DNA of 64,000 bases from positions 1,922,001 through 1,986,000 of the forward strand of contig JAZARR010000089.1 in assembly GCA_037389465.1 (NCBI GenBank), read 5' to 3'. A model generated the notes under the pieces. The model was not told the origin of the DNA, made no database searches, and saw nothing but the letters and a program-made list of their open reading frames with translations. The translations under genes and the position numbers were made by a program. The first letter of the stretch is position 1, and the number at the start of each line of letters is the position of its first letter. The stretch is from Baylisascaris procyonis. Taxonomy: Eukaryota > Nematoda > Chromadorea > Rhabditida > Ascarididae. Shown here one piece after another: positions 32,972 through 46,558 of this stretch.

Positions 32972-33993
32972 CTGAATATAGTGTTCATTTCAGGTTACAT
33001 ATATAAAGATTTCTTCAGCTGTTGTTTATCATTTCATCATTTAATTTACTAATTACTTAATTCACTATTTCATCAGTGAATATCGAAATTGTGATGCAAA
33101 TTAGAAAACTTTTTTTTTTTAAATTAAGATGTCATATAGAAAAATGAAGTCCTATTATTCCCAAACCCTTTCCTTTACTTAAAAAAAAAAAAAAAAATTA
33201 TTTATCTACTCGTATAAACCTCTATATGCCATCAAATTCATAATGCAAATAATGGAATATTAGAAGGAAAAATTCACCACTTCTAATAAAATAAATACCT
33301 CTTATATATCGGTGATAAAACAACATTGGAATTTTTAATTTGTCAAATTTAAATCGAATTTGATGGAGACGCAAAAAACAAACTTTCCAAAACTTAAAAA
33401 TATCATCGAATCAATAAAACTTCTCATAAAAGTTTACATTGGTATTGTTTCTTTTTAACGATAATCGTTAAATACGCATGAATTGTTTATAAAAATGAAA
33501 TTCTTATTTATTCAAGAAAGAAATAAACGATTTAAAAAGGTTTTTTTAGTAATTTGTGTTCCTATCCTAATATGTATGGAAATAGGTGTGTATAAATGTG
33601 TTAAGCTCCATTTAAGTTTTTAGAAAAAGCGGAAATAGATTTATTCTTTCGCATTTAAATTTTAACATTTAAGTGAATTGTTGAAACGACTCATACTTTT
33701 ATGCTGAAACCAGTATCGTATGAATCACAATTTCTTGATTATTACTGTAACGTTGATATATATTCGTTGATGAATTTCTCAAATAGTGACATAATATTTT
33801 GGCAAAAGCGGTATCAATATGATCTAGAATATTACAGGCAATAAGAAATAATAAAATTTGTTTAAATTTTATTGATTTTATTCGCATTTTATTTGGAGTA
33901 TATGCTGATTTAGTGATGATGTTTTCATTACTTGCTGTTATCTAGCAATTGTGATCCTAAAAGTGTGACCATCTAAAATATAAATAACATGAA

Positions 33994-33995
<2 letters not shown>

Positions 33996-34034
<39 letters not shown>
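33996..34034. repeat. (TA)n microsatellite
   Basis: About 19 units in gene-poor DNA. Confidence 0.95.
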
Positions 34035-34035
<1 letters not shown>

Positions 34036-35264
34036 GGTTAATCGTAATTGTATGGAAAACCCTAAAAAATGTCCCATCTAATCATGCGTATAGTTTTCCT
34101 TTTTGTGATATCTCGAAGTTACGCGTAATTAATCCCCACCTCCCCCTCGTATTGTGTTGGCATATTTAGCGTTTTTCGCCTCTAGCGCTTTATCTAAGTA
34201 ACTATTTTTGCATAAGGTCAATAACCTATTATCCTCTAGGTTTTAGTACCCTATGGCGCAGATTGCAAATTTGCTTCATCCTTTTTGCAAAAAAAATCTC
34301 CCTTTAATCAAAGAAAAGGTTGGGGGTGGGGGAAGGAGGGAGAAGTAGTAATAAGTGGCTTCGATCTAGATTAGTGGTCAACAGACTATTCACTGAGGCG
34401 ATGAATACCCTATTGACCACCAGTTTAGAGTGCCAAATGTCCTCTCTAGTAATGAAGAGATGACGAGGGTTACAAATCCACATCCCCATATTAATAACAG
34501 ATTTGATAAACAGGAAGTTCGGGCATCCATTCATTTGGGGGCTTGGTCTAAAGTTCGCCGTAACACATGAATGAGCTAATCTCCGTTTTAACCGTAGAGT
34601 GAAACGCAAAAGCAATGTTCTATTGTTACCCTTCACCTGAATTATCTGTTATTGATAATGCTCGTTAATTTTATTGTTGAATGATCAAAAAATGAAAAAA
34701 ACTATGCCTGGAAGAGATTTAATTCATATTTCAAATCGGAACAAAAATTCATATGAATTTAAAACTGAAACAATTTTGCGACATAATATTTAAAATACCG
34801 AAAATAGCAACGATGAAATAAATACAGTCGAAGAAAAAGATCAAAAAAAAAATGAATGAAATGAAAAAGATGGGAGAAATTGATGGATGAAAGATAAAAA
34901 CAGATAAGATATGATTGAAAAAAAACCCGAATAAATACGAAAAAAAGTCTACATAAAGTAAATAGATAAAATAAATGCAATGCTTAATACTGATATTTAA
35001 TATCGAAAGTAAAGTCAACAAGTTCCTAGGATTTGCACCTATGGTGATCGTTCTAATCGGAGTTCATATCCCCGTATCCTGGAAATCGGCTATCCTGAAA
35101 TGGGAACTAGTGAAATTTTCGATGCTTGATGCCTGCAATACATAAGACGAAGCAGGTCTAAGGATACCTTATGAGGCATGCACTCCCATTTACAGCCGTA
35201 TTTAAATTTGAACGTAATTTCACTCAGTGATTCCCACCACTTTCCCTCAGTTAATTGTACCTAC

Positions 35265-35415
35265 CCGTCGGGTACTTTCACTAGTAAAGGCCAGAAATCA
35301 CCTATGGACTCAACGATCGCAAAACTCATGACATACATCGAAACGATAATCATGGGGCAAAGCCAACTGAGTACTCTATGAATGATATTTAGTGCTTTGC
35401 TATTTGCAATAAACG
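35265..35415 (-). CDS. Orphan hydrophobic exon
   Basis: Between a TTATTTCTAG acceptor and a GTAGGT donor the minus strand is open for 50 codons (start phase 1, end phase 2), with better-than-background G+C. It encodes a probable membrane segment (CPMIIVSMYVMSFAIVESIG) followed by DFWPLL. The ESIGD string recalls nucleobase/ascorbate transporters, but no other exon of that family was found nearby, so I do not assign it. It lies 325 bp downstream of the DNase II stop. Confidence 0.4.
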
Positions 35416-35739
35416 CTAGAAATAATACAATATTTCTTGAAGAGAATCATTAAAATAATAGAAATGAAACTAAATTATTTCGATATTTCTGTAAAAAAAA
35501 AAATTATACCTGCAGCAATTTTCGATCCACTAATATTGATCGGATTTTTATTATATGAGATATACGATCATGAATATTTCAAATATCGAATCGAAACTCC
35601 GATGACTAAGAGACGAATAATTCCTTTGATGGAATTATCTGGTTAGCACACATTCAATGATAAAACTAAGTCAGATAAAGGCGATCCTGCCGCCAAAAGA
35701 CAGTCCTGCTGCTATAAGAAAGTCCTGCAACATAAGGTA

Positions 35740-38700
35740 TCAGTTTTTGTTTTGGAAGATATTTTTAATTCTCTTCCAAAGACGTGTAGACCAATTGGGG
35801 CGATTTGTGAGACCATCGCATGGTTCTGTTTCGATGATAGATCCTTTGTAGAGTGACCATACTGGGGTGTTTCTTATGCAAACCGTTCCACCACCACGTC
35901 CCGATTGCGACTTCTAAAAAAATATTTACTTCTTTAAAGCACTCGAAAAAATACTGCTTAGGAAACTTCTAGTAAGAATGTGGTGGGGAACAATGGTGGA
36001 AAAAATTAAACAGCAACAACATTATCATCAACAATAAAATTAGCCCGTTTATTGTCAAACCTTCTATCGTTCTCCCAAAACGCTATTCCAACAAACGAAC
36101 ACGGAAATTGTCATCTTAAGCCATCCAGCAATAAAAGAATTTTTGGAGACAGCAGATGATTTATTTCATATAAACCGATAATAAATATATGACTTTATGC
36201 TCTCAAAAGCTCATTCAAATCTGAGAAATAGCTGTAAAATTTGAAAAGAAAGAAACATGGCACAATTTCTATAATTATTTAATTTTAATGCTCAATTTAT
36301 TAGCTTCATCCATCACATTGTAATATAGAAGGATTTGTTGTGTTTAATAAAAAAAAAAACTTTACTTTCGAGTTATTATCGACGAGACATTTTTGCTCAG
36401 CATCAAAACATCAAACAAATTGAAAAAAGTATGTGAACAGAAATTGCACCATGACATCCTCACTTATAATTCTGTCTATTAAATTAAACTTGTGATTTAC
36501 TGGGAATATTGATTGGATTGGAATATTCAATCAATATCAACTATCAATTTTTGATCGTTACACATATCAACTTATGGTATACATATCTTCTCAACTCGTA
36601 TACTATCAATAAGGATGGGAAAGATATTCATAACCAAGAGAGCTCAAATTAAAAAAAAAAAAAAACAGCTGAAAGAAATCCTCATCCTTATTTTCCTATA
36701 TATATTTTTTTTCATAGTGCACTAAAACAAAATTTAGCTCTTATTATATGACCCACTATTATAAGAATCATCCTCACAAAGATGTTGTACAAACTGAGTC
36801 GTACCAGCAAGGTATGCATCCTCCATCTATAAAAAACACACAATGTACATTTTCGATATGCAAATATTAATGCCCTCTAGGAGTTTTTTGCAGAGTTGAT
36901 AAGCAAAAAAAATGGAAAAGGAATCAAAAAAAATTTCAATCCTCCTTGCTTGAGATGCACGTTTCTCATTATTTGTTCATAAAACACTTGCCCAAAATAA
37001 TTGACTGCGGTTACCTGACGATTAATATCTCCAATACATAGCATAGGATTTGTATTATCGGTGCTAATTGCCCATTTCGAATGATCTTTGCTATTTGCGA
37101 ATTGATAACCATCAACATTCACCGATAAAACATTATTCACCTAGAATTTTGAAATATTTTAAAAAAATTATTGTAAATATCTATAATTATATAGGTCATT
37201 TGCTTGAATTGAACCCTAAAGTTCAGATCATAAGTATGACGCTCAAGAGTTCAAGAACCTCAGATCACAGATCTATTTATACAGAAACCAACATATGTGC
37301 ATAGAGAATTTTAATATAAAAGATGGAAACCTAACCAATTTCAAATATTGATTTCTCATATCGCTGATCGCTTTCTTTTATTCTACTGTTAAACTATTTT
37401 CGTATTTGTGCTCCCCTCTATCGATATCAATTAAAAACTTATTTTTTTAAATATTCGATACCTTATATGGTGATGTGCATATTGAAGGTAAATCACCAGG
37501 ACCATTCAACCACGTTTCCGTTAGAAGTGATGTCTTCAATTGTGGTGCAACCAAATCCGAATAGAGATCTTAAAATAAACGAACATATTGGATGAGCATC
37601 TGGGAAAATATTTTCTGTACATGAAAGTAAATTGATTGGGTATCAATTGTGCTGGAAATACATAGAAATAATATCGTTTCAAAGAAATGAGAGAAGAAAA
37701 ATTTAAACATCACTATTGAAATAACTTAAAAAGGAAGAATGTTTAGCCAAATAAGTAGCAGATAAGTTGGTCGAGTAGGCACAAACAGGCATAATTTACG
37801 TCATATATATTGAAGACACATTGAAGCCTCTAACATCTATCACCTATCCCAATAGTTAAGTATTACTATAGAAAATTTGCGACTATAAAAGTATAATAGA
37901 AACTAACAAAAATCCCATATTTTAAAACATTTTTGAATGAGTAAAAATAAATTGTTGGTGATTTAGTGAATATAATGTATTATTTAATATTAAGGAATAT
38001 GATAAAACATAAACTTTTGAGAAAAAGCAAAATTACTGCGATTTTCTCTCGAGAAAATTGAAAATTTTCGTAAGTTTCATTCTCGTCTTCTTCCTTCTCC
38101 CTCTTACTTTCCCTCTCAACTTTAAACAATGGAAAAATATAAGTCTCTTCACAAATATGAGTTCATACTCCTAAATAGTTGAAAAACGTTTTACCTCCTA
38201 ATCCTGTAAGTGAACTTTATTATACTTGATTAAATGCTATTAATCGCTGCAGATTTGGCAATATGATGTAAAATCGGTGGTGCAAGTTCTCAAAGAAAAA
38301 ACCGATATAAATTAGCTCAAATTATTTTTACTGCATTAAAAATTTTTCTAAAGTTTGTGACACTGCATAAAAACTACCCGTTAAAAATTTGAAAAAAAAA
38401 ATATAAGGACACATGAACTTTTGTCTACTATGAAACTTATAAAATACTGCGTTTTTTTTTTATGTTTAACAAAACTTATAAAATAAAATTTAAAAAAAAA
38501 ACTTATAAAATAAAATTTAAAAAAAAAAAACAGCGTTGACTAACCTTTATTGAATTTTTTATGCTTAGCGAAACTTGTGAATTTCATATCGGATTTCGAC
38601 TCCAATTGAATAATCGAATAAAAAATTTTTGCACTTTTATTAAGTGATTTTTTCGCAATAACTTTTTGTAGATGAGGATAGCGATTAGCGAATTCGATCG

Positions 38701-41067
38701 GAAGTTGTGATGCATATATCGATGGTTGAATGTATAGCATTTGCGTTGCTGAACTATCTTACTGAATAAATAGATGAAATATTGAAAGTGATAATTCAAT
38801 ACGATTAAATAAGCTTGTCAGAGATATGGCCATCTTTGTTTCATCTTATTTTTTATGCAAATATATTGAATTCTTAGATTTGAAAGGTAACCAAAATCAT
38901 AGAAAATTCAATTTTAAGTTTTTTTCTCGAGAACTATTCTGAATTACATCCTAACTAGTTACTTCTTTACCCTTTATAGAAATTAATAATTCTTAAATTA
39001 ATGCAATCCGAAACTCTCTTCCTTTTCAATAAAAACATATAATAATCAACTGACCCAACGCCGATAATGAGCCACTTCTTAATGTAATGCAAAGGAATGA
39101 TTGTCCATTACGATGTCCTGATGCCGGATATGCATATTGATGAGGCGGTGGAAAATTCGGTACACTATGAATAAGCCAAAAGCCCGAATCATGATTAAAT
39201 ACTATTACACCTTTCGCATGTCCTCGATAGGCATCCGTCTTATTAGTTTGCGGATGTTCATCATTGTACAACATATAAAAAATTGCCTTAAAAATTAAAT
39301 TTTTATATTACTGCAGAAATAATAACGGTAATGATGGTTATCTATCGATTCGTCTAACCCATCTCGTTCATTCAATAAACCTATTTCCTTCGCAATATGA
39401 AAACTTATTGGCAGCCTGCTGATAGCCTGATTATAGGAATATAAATGGTACTCTCTCCTCATCTTCTTACAAGGTGCATAAATATTTCGGAATAAGAACT
39501 CCCCCCCTTTATGTTCCACTTCCCTATCCCCCTCCCCCTAATTCGCCACAAGAATAGTGAAATGACAGCCGAAATGCTTTGATTTTAGTAGTAAAAACTA
39601 AGTAAATCAACAATTTCTAGATTAATCACTATGTTTTTCAACAATTAAGATAATTCATAAATTATTACCAGACAAATGTTAGTTGAAAAAAGTGAAAAAA
39701 TATAAAAATAATTCCAATTTGAATTCATATATAAAACTGAAACCAACCGGATCATCAACGGCTCTATAAAGTTGAGCAAGAGTTAATGCAATAGAGCTCC
39801 GACTGGAGTTAATAATTTCTGGTGTACTCCAAGAAGTGGAAGATCCATCCACATAAAGAAACGATAACCCTGACGTCGATGAACGTTTGCTCTCGATCAA
39901 TGGTAGTTTGTAACCAATAAACCTATAATAAATATTAGATTCATTTTTTTTTAAATAATTAAAGGTTATGAAAATAAAATGGAATAAATAAAATGAAAAT
40001 AAATTGATCAATTACTGAAATTTACTCATTACCGTAAGACGTTTTGAGAAAAGAGATAGAAAGAGAATCAATTAAGAAGCACTTATGCGAAAATATTATT
40101 AAAAATTTATAGAAATTATAGATGAAAATAAATTACTTTTTTGAAGTTTTTGCAATTATTTAATCGACCTAAGGTAGGGTATCGTTTCGGCAGGTAAACT
40201 CAAGTAAGTTTACTAACAGTAATTTAGGCTTTCAATAAGCAAGTTTTCTCTACGCATTAACGTTATGCTCTTGGTTGATTATTTGTCCTCTTGTCTTTCA
40301 ATAGGTCTTTCAAGTGCTCTGTTTTATATCTATGTGATATATGTGCTTGTTTGTGTACTTGATATTTCTTTGATTTTTTTTCTGTCTTTCATTTCGGTTA
40401 TGAAATATATTTTTGTCGATTCTAATAAATTTCACTTATTTCTATTTTTTTTTAATTTTTTTGAGGGGGGGGAGGGTCGAGTAATCCAGCTTGAAGAGTA
40501 ATCTAATTTTTGAACGATGGAGACTGAGACAGGGTGGGGAGATGTGTATGTAAAAAGAGACGATACGACGCTTAGCTAAATCGAACTATAAGGGACTATA
40601 TAACGAACAAACAGATAATATTTTTCAAACAAGAATCCATTAAAAATAATGTTAAATCATTCGACATAAATGAACCAATAAGAAATACCTCGAGGAGCAA
40701 AAACGGTGAAAGGACAAGAAGTTTTCCTTCTATCAGATACCAATCAAGAAAAAAACCTCACCTACCGTAATGCTTCAAAAGTAAACCCCCGAGTTTATAA
40801 AGTCTGCAATTTCAACAGAGATAGGCTTATGCCTAGAAAAGGAGAGCATTAATGAAAGTAATTCCTAGGACATCAATAACTAAAGAGAGATATGAAAGGA
40901 TGAATTATCAAGGAAGGAATAAGTGGGATATACTTTCGAGGATTAACGATATCTATCCCTTACCAATCAACTGAAGCACCCGTTGAATTACGACATGAGA
41001 TTGAAGCCGATATCAAGCAAATCGAATTCAACACTATCAATAAACGTTGAATTGAAGATGCCAACAT
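35740..41067 (-). CDS. Deoxyribonuclease II (acid DNase, NUC-1/CRN-6/CRN-7 family)
   Basis: Seven exons in phase: 40964-41067 (start), 39748-39922, 39055-39286, 38545-38748, 37462-37568, 37015-37140 and 35740-35913 (stop), giving 373 residues, normal for the family. A signal peptide (hydrophobic to about residue 24) precedes [11 protein letters not shown]. Two HxK motifs of the phospholipase-D-like active site are intact: RGHAKGV (His116/Lys118) and DHSKWAI (His294/Lys296). Other landmarks are [42 protein letters not shown] and the terminal RGGGTVC...ETEPC. DNase II enzymes cut DNA at acid pH in lysosomes or the gut lumen and clear DNA from dead cells or food. Which of the nematode paralogues this is cannot be told. 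An extra phase-0 exon with its own stop lies at 36734-36826 in the last intron. Confidence 0.94.
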
Positions 41068-43328
41068 TTTATCACCTCTACAACAATATTCTTCAATTGA
41101 AACATTGAAATACTCTACTCTTTATATCTATTATAATGCATCGAAATGTAAATACTTTATAATATTTATTAATAAATTTAATTACTATATAATTAATACT
41201 ATAAAAAAAGAGTATATTTGATTATTATATAAAGAATAAATCATTTATACTACAGAATGCGTCAAATAAAAGCAATGACCGCCTCGTATTAATAGCATAC
41301 TACATGATCATATAGACGATGGACAATGGTCCAATTTTATTCGAACAACGAATGACACTAAATGATTCATAAACATTCGCATAGTTTTTTCGTAGTGCCC
41401 GACAGCAGTCGACCCTATCACTTCCTTTGGGGCTTTCATTTTCTGAGTAAACACCTCTCCCGCATTCCTCAAGTATTATCCACCTCCCCTCCGCCCCTAT
41501 TAATCATCGCCTCTCCCAAAGGTCATTCAGAGGAGCCAAATTGATCCAAAAAATGTCCCCATCGCATTTGATGATTTAAGTCAGTGAATCGCCAAATACG
41601 TGTTCAAGTACCGCTGCTGAGGTCTTTTCTTTGGTTATTGATGGTCTTATATACTTGTATAGGCTACCTGATCGGGTGTATAGAGGTAATAACGAAGAGG
41701 GCGGAGGAAGAGAGTTATAGCTTCCCGCCCCCCCTAACAAATGAGGTTCAACAAGACCATGTTTTATAATTTAACGCCTAAATTCACATCAACTAGTGAA
41801 AAAGTACTCAATAATTCACAATGTAAACTTCTGCTTGGAATCCACCCTTATAAAAGTGACCATAATATTAAATGCACCTTCTTCCTTCTTCAGAACGTTC
41901 AACATTTAATCGCTTTTTTTAAAAAATTTTTGTGCATAGCATTCAATTAACACCACAATGGAAAATGTCACTTTAAAGAATTATCGTTCTATTGCTAAAT
42001 TCCACCAACATTAGCATTCAGATAATGTAACACCTAATTATCTCTTTGTAACATTCAGATTAACACCTAACCATCTCTTGCAACGAGATAAATAACATCA
42101 CTCTATGTTATATGTGCTCTTTTCTGGTCCAAAAATAACACTCTTCTCTGTCTTGCTAAGTTTTATATTCAAATCATTTTATGCATCAAATATTTGTTTG
42201 CTTATTTTTATGCTTTCATTAAGCTACAAACCGGATTAAGGTCAAGCAATGCATGCAAAAATTAAGAATAAAATGGAAAAAAAATACTCCCTCCAGCCAA
42301 TTCCATTTTTGATCAATTCAAGTTCCCTATGTGATCACCTTCCGAATGAAAAAAGGCGCAAAAGTAAACGAGAAATTAAAAATCAAAAAAAAAAATCACT
42401 ATGGATTAAATCGATTTATCCGGATCTCTTCAGGATTAAATCAGTTTTTGTCGCGATCGGTATCCAATCTAATCCAGATCGGTATCCAATCTAATCCACA
42501 AGTTCACATGATGCAGCACTCTAACAACACTTGATATTTCAGCAATAGAATGCCACAACGAATAATTAAAACTAACGCAAAAAATAGCCAAAAAAAACAT
42601 TTTTTTATTTTTTGAATATAATTGAAAATAATCGAAATAGAAAAAAAAACATATAGATGAATGTAGAAATCAATAAATATGAGAAGAGAGTCTAAAAGAA
42701 ATCAAACACTTTGATAATCAATATAACAAATGCCAACAAAAGCAAAAAAAAAAAAGTGAAATGAAAGCGCTAAATTCGATTAAAGACATCATCGCCATAC
42801 TGTCCTTCATAACCATTAATAATAACCTTCGTAACATTTAATAATATCTTCATAAAATTATATTTTTTCGTATCTAAGTCAATACCTTAGTGAAAATACT
42901 GCAAATGCAATGCAATCAATACAAAAATTGTTCTCGAATAAAGGCACTGCTATAAACAGCGCAACGAAACTTATATTATCGTCAATAAATAACAGATGAC
43001 AGTTCGACTAAACTTGTTTCACTTTTTTTTTTGCTTCGACTTTCATTTGTTTTTTCCTCATAGAACTCCTCTTATAATTAGTCAGCACAATTCTATGAGT
43101 CATTTACCAATCAATTCTATTTATTATCACCCAAAAATCAAAAACAAATAAATTTGACCCAAGCTTCTCATAAAAAATTGCGTTGGTAAACCACAGCAGT
43201 CATTTGCTGTATCATTATTCCCTCATCAACGAGAGTGCAAACCATTTATATAAACTCGAGATCATCCTCAACTATCCAATTTACGAGCAAAACCACTCGA
43301 GTAATAATAGCGTAGCACTATGACGAAT
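41068..43328. other. Intergenic region between DNase II and iwr1
   Basis: Upstream of the DNase II start. GC-richer patch at 41370-41730 with open plus frames of about 60 codons (no ATG start, no family). A 21-bp tandem repeat lies at about 42456-42498 (two copies of GATCGGTATCCAATCTAATCC). The rest is AT-rich. The DNase II promoter is probably within the first few hundred bases, but no TATA element is compelling. Confidence 0.5.
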
Positions 43329-46300
43329 CTACTGATCGCTGTCCGATCCGTAAAAATCGCATTCGTCGAATCTTTCATTCAGATCATCAGAATCGCTACT
43401 ACGTTCATCATCCGATTCCTTTAATTAAATATAACATTCATTATAGAGTCAAAACAAAATAAGATTCGCCTTCACGAATGCGTCGACATAGTAATATCCA
43501 TAGGGGAGACCCAAAAATACTACTCCGAGACGACCAGCCCTTTGACCTGCCTCCCCTCAGGACATTCACTTCACAGGGTTTATACCTAATCCCGTCTCTC
43601 ACTTAGTATAAATGCCGATCAATTCAAAGAGGACTCCTTTCAGTCATGCAGAAATGAGCACATTTATCAAGAAGAATAAGGATTACTTCGCAACGCCAAA
43701 TTACATGATTTGTATTGTTAGGCCACTCTAGAATCGCCATTATAATAATCCAAAGAATGGGCACTAGGGATTGGTAAGGCTTCTTAAATACCGACACTTC
43801 AGAAAATAATAGGACCTGAACTCTGAATAGGAATCCCGATGCGATCCTAAACATCCATGTCTAAACTTCAAAAGTTGAAGCCCAATCCGTAAAAATCATC
43901 AAAACTGCAGAGATAGATTGTAGTTCAGTATTCATCGATGCCAAGAAACTGAACATCGAACCACAAGAAAATAGATAATAAAGCAAGTCAACGTTCGCTA
44001 ACCTGTGTGTCCTCATCATCCGGATAGTCGTTACGCCAATTATTTTCATCATTTGAATCATCTTCATCATCGGCTTCTATACTACTTTCTGTATCATCAC
44101 CATTAAAGTAGAGTTCAATGTCATGCCGATTTGCCGGTCGAATCTAAACGTGAAGTTGCTCAGAATTGGAGTATCGAATCATAAGCAACTAAGCGCACCT
44201 GAAGCGTTTAATTAGTACCTGGGATTTGTTCCACTTGCCAACCTTTGCTCCTCAAAAACATTCGTCACACTTAATGCACAACGTTACCTAATACTGCTCT
44301 AGGCCACCCATCACACAACATATAGGCTCCGATCGGGAAAGATATTTTAGTAAGCGTCATAAATTTGCATATCCAGCAAAACTACGTTTTATAGTAGGGG
44401 TTTTCAGCAGCTATTATATTTTTAAAAAAACGACAAAATACATAACAGAATGCGAGCCTGATCCTATGAAACAAGAAAACGATAGATTATCGGCAACCAA
44501 TCACTGATGCAATTATAAACCGTAACTTATTCATCCAATAATCTACTACTCTCCCAAATAAATAACTAAAAAAAATGAAATACATCGGATAAATATAACA
44601 AAACAAATAATATTCAATGAGGAATTTAAAAAATATATATATGAAGAGTGATTTGATACCTCGAGATCTTCGGAATTCGATATCACAGCTGCTGGATTCC
44701 AATAAAAATCAAACACATAATCAGCCTGAAATTTGAAAAAAAAAAATACTCAAAATATTTTCGAAGAAAAATTCACTCTTCTTTTATGAAAAGGAATAAA
44801 ACCTTCGAAAAGATATAAAATTTTACCACTATGTATGCTTAACGACTGTCGAAAGTACAACTTTAAAACAAATAATCTCATGAATGTTTGGGAGAAATTA
44901 ATGAAAGCATAATGAATCAGCCAGCTGTCACCATCATCCGTTACTATAATAAACATAAATTTATGAAAACATGATGAACCAGTCAGCTGTCATCATCATC
45001 CGTTACTATAATAAACAAAAAGTTAATCCACATTCTTATCCAGTTTAATTTGAAAAATATTTGAATCAGCATTACATCCGAAATTAAGTTCCCATAGAAT
45101 ACAACTTTACATACTCAAATTCCCAATTCAAACCCCGCTTGAAACTTCGCAATAGAATCGAATAGCCACAATCATTTCTCATCTTGTCCCATCCGTACTT
45201 CACCTCAGCTGGAAGTCATCCAATCCCAAGGAACACACCTCAGGGCATAAGTCTGAAGTGTTGATGGTCGCCATCGGAATCCCGTTGAGTGTTATCTGAT
45301 CCACTTTCTTAGGCGTTTGCATTTGCGGTACACCACCTTCACCTACAGCATCACAAAATGCGCCCAAATATTGTTGCTCATCTGAAGTTGCATTGCCGTC
45401 GCAACTATCCATCTGTACATCAATCTGCTCAGATTTCTTCGACGGATCAAAATCAATCACATTGGCACTTGAAGGAAGTCCATCGATTGCACTTATTTCC
45501 TTAAATAAGTACCAATTTATCAATTGCATGAATATGAAACGAAATGCAAAATCAAGAACTCATGTGAATGATATCTCCGCAAAGATTTTCTACTGCATAA
45601 AAAAAAAGCCAAAAACTATGCACTCCACTTTATAAAATTAAAATGGCTCACAAACTTTATAATTTTTCCTTTCTTTATCAAATATTGCAATTTGTAAAAA
45701 CGACGATCCCTGCGCTTTTCATTTCACGTTCTTTGCGGAACGTATGAATGACAAACACTAAAAGAAAACAATAAGACAGCTGAGCAACACAAAAAGCACT
45801 TGATGCGGATTATCGAAAAAAGTGCTATCCATATCATTGCATTCCCTTAAACATCCCATTATGGTAAAGCCCATTAGCAGTAAGGCAAAAAACCTGACTT
45901 TTAGCTAAATCGGCCAAAGAAAAAAACCCAACACCATACGTTGGCCCCGTTGCAAGCCAATATAAATGACATACATCGACTCACATATCCTCCCCACATT
46001 CGGTCTTCTAAGATACAAAAAACCATGGCGAAAAATGTAGTTCCCGTAATGGATGCATTAAGAGAGGGTAAATAGGAGACAGCTAACTCATTTCTAATCT
46101 TTTTCAACGAAAAATTTCACTGCCTCTCATTGTTTTCTCAAAATAATACCATAATATAACGCTATTATCTATTTTGCATATCTAGATGTTTACATAAAAT
46201 TAAACAAGATTATCTACTGCAAATAAAGAAGCAACAAAAACGCGAAACTTACGGGTACAGATGAAGTGCCAGCTAATGAATAAAGCACTGTTGTAGCATC

Positions 46301-46438
46301 TTTTCCCTCAGGGCAGCCTTGACGTGGTTTCTTCACCGAAACGACGAGTGCTTCATGAGGATCGGCGGTACGCTTACGTCGAATACGCAATACAGTAGCC
46401 GCCATTTGAGATGCAGAAGAGCCACAACCGTTTTCCAT
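43329..46438 (-). CDS. IWR1: Iwr1/SLC7A6OS, RNA polymerase II nuclear-import factor
   Basis: Six exons: 46253-46438 (start), 45652-45757, 45239-45499, 44660-44725, 44003-44143 and 43329-43418 (stop), about 282 residues. The start carries the family's N-terminal motif V-L-R-I-R-R-K-R...EALVVSVKKPR, then VLYSLAGT (family VFxLVxTV). The C-terminal Iwr1 domain is clear: ADYVFDFYW (DDYVYDIYY), then DDEDDSNDENNWRNDYPDDE, ending in ERFDECDFYGSDSD. Iwr1 binds assembled Pol II and, through its basic N-terminus and importin, takes it into the nucleus; the acidic tail recalls its export signal region. Exon 2 is 106 nt while both neighbours are in phase 0: it begins in frame (CLSFIRSAKNV), hits TGA after 12 codons, and continues one base over as EKRRDRRFYKLQYL. 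Either there is a one-base insertion or a 63-nt exon starts at an AAAAG acceptor. Its start is 120 nt from the rpb-11 stop. Confidence 0.9.
44899..45018. repeat. Diverged 60-bp tandem duplication in an iwr1 intron
   Basis: 44911-44957 and 44971-45018 match with few changes (ATGAAYCAGYCAGCTGTCAY and so on), offset 60 bp. On the transcript strand both copies contain TTTATTATAG followed by TAACGGATGATG, which looks like a 3' splice site, so it may be a duplicated cryptic exon start. Confidence 0.8.
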
Positions 46439-46558
46439 TGTTTTTTTTTTCAGCTTTGAGGAAAAACAAAAGTGAGATAAAACTTAATTGAACAAAAAAT
46501 TTTCCAAAAACACAAAAATAAAAAAATAAAATAAAAGAGGATGGATTTCAAATTGTGG
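46439..46558 (-). promoter_or_regulatory. Intercistronic region of the rpb-11/iwr1 pair
   Basis: 120 nt between the rpb-11 stop and the iwr1 ATG. It is T-rich on the transcript strand, has no AATAAA that I can find, and offers AG acceptors (TTCAATTAAG; TTTTCCTCAAAG) 14-55 nt before the ATG. Spacing and composition fit a nematode operon junction processed by trans-splicing, which is an inference. Confidence 0.55.

Larger units (their letters stand above)
24959..35264. other. Gene-poor 10-kb region
   Basis: AT-rich DNA upstream of the acetyltransferase. It contains KH-like coding fragments (25335-25692), a LINE remnant (26560-27355), a short basic ORF fragment (about 27880-27963), two (TA)n arrays and a possible two-exon gene (32541-32971). 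Other open frames (28721-28927, 30086-30280, 34304-34636) are unassigned. I found no recognisable complete gene. Confidence 0.5.

Noticed and set aside
34304..34636. 110-codon minus frame with a hydrophobic alternative frame
   Set aside because: No ordered motifs, no matching exons, and two competing frames.
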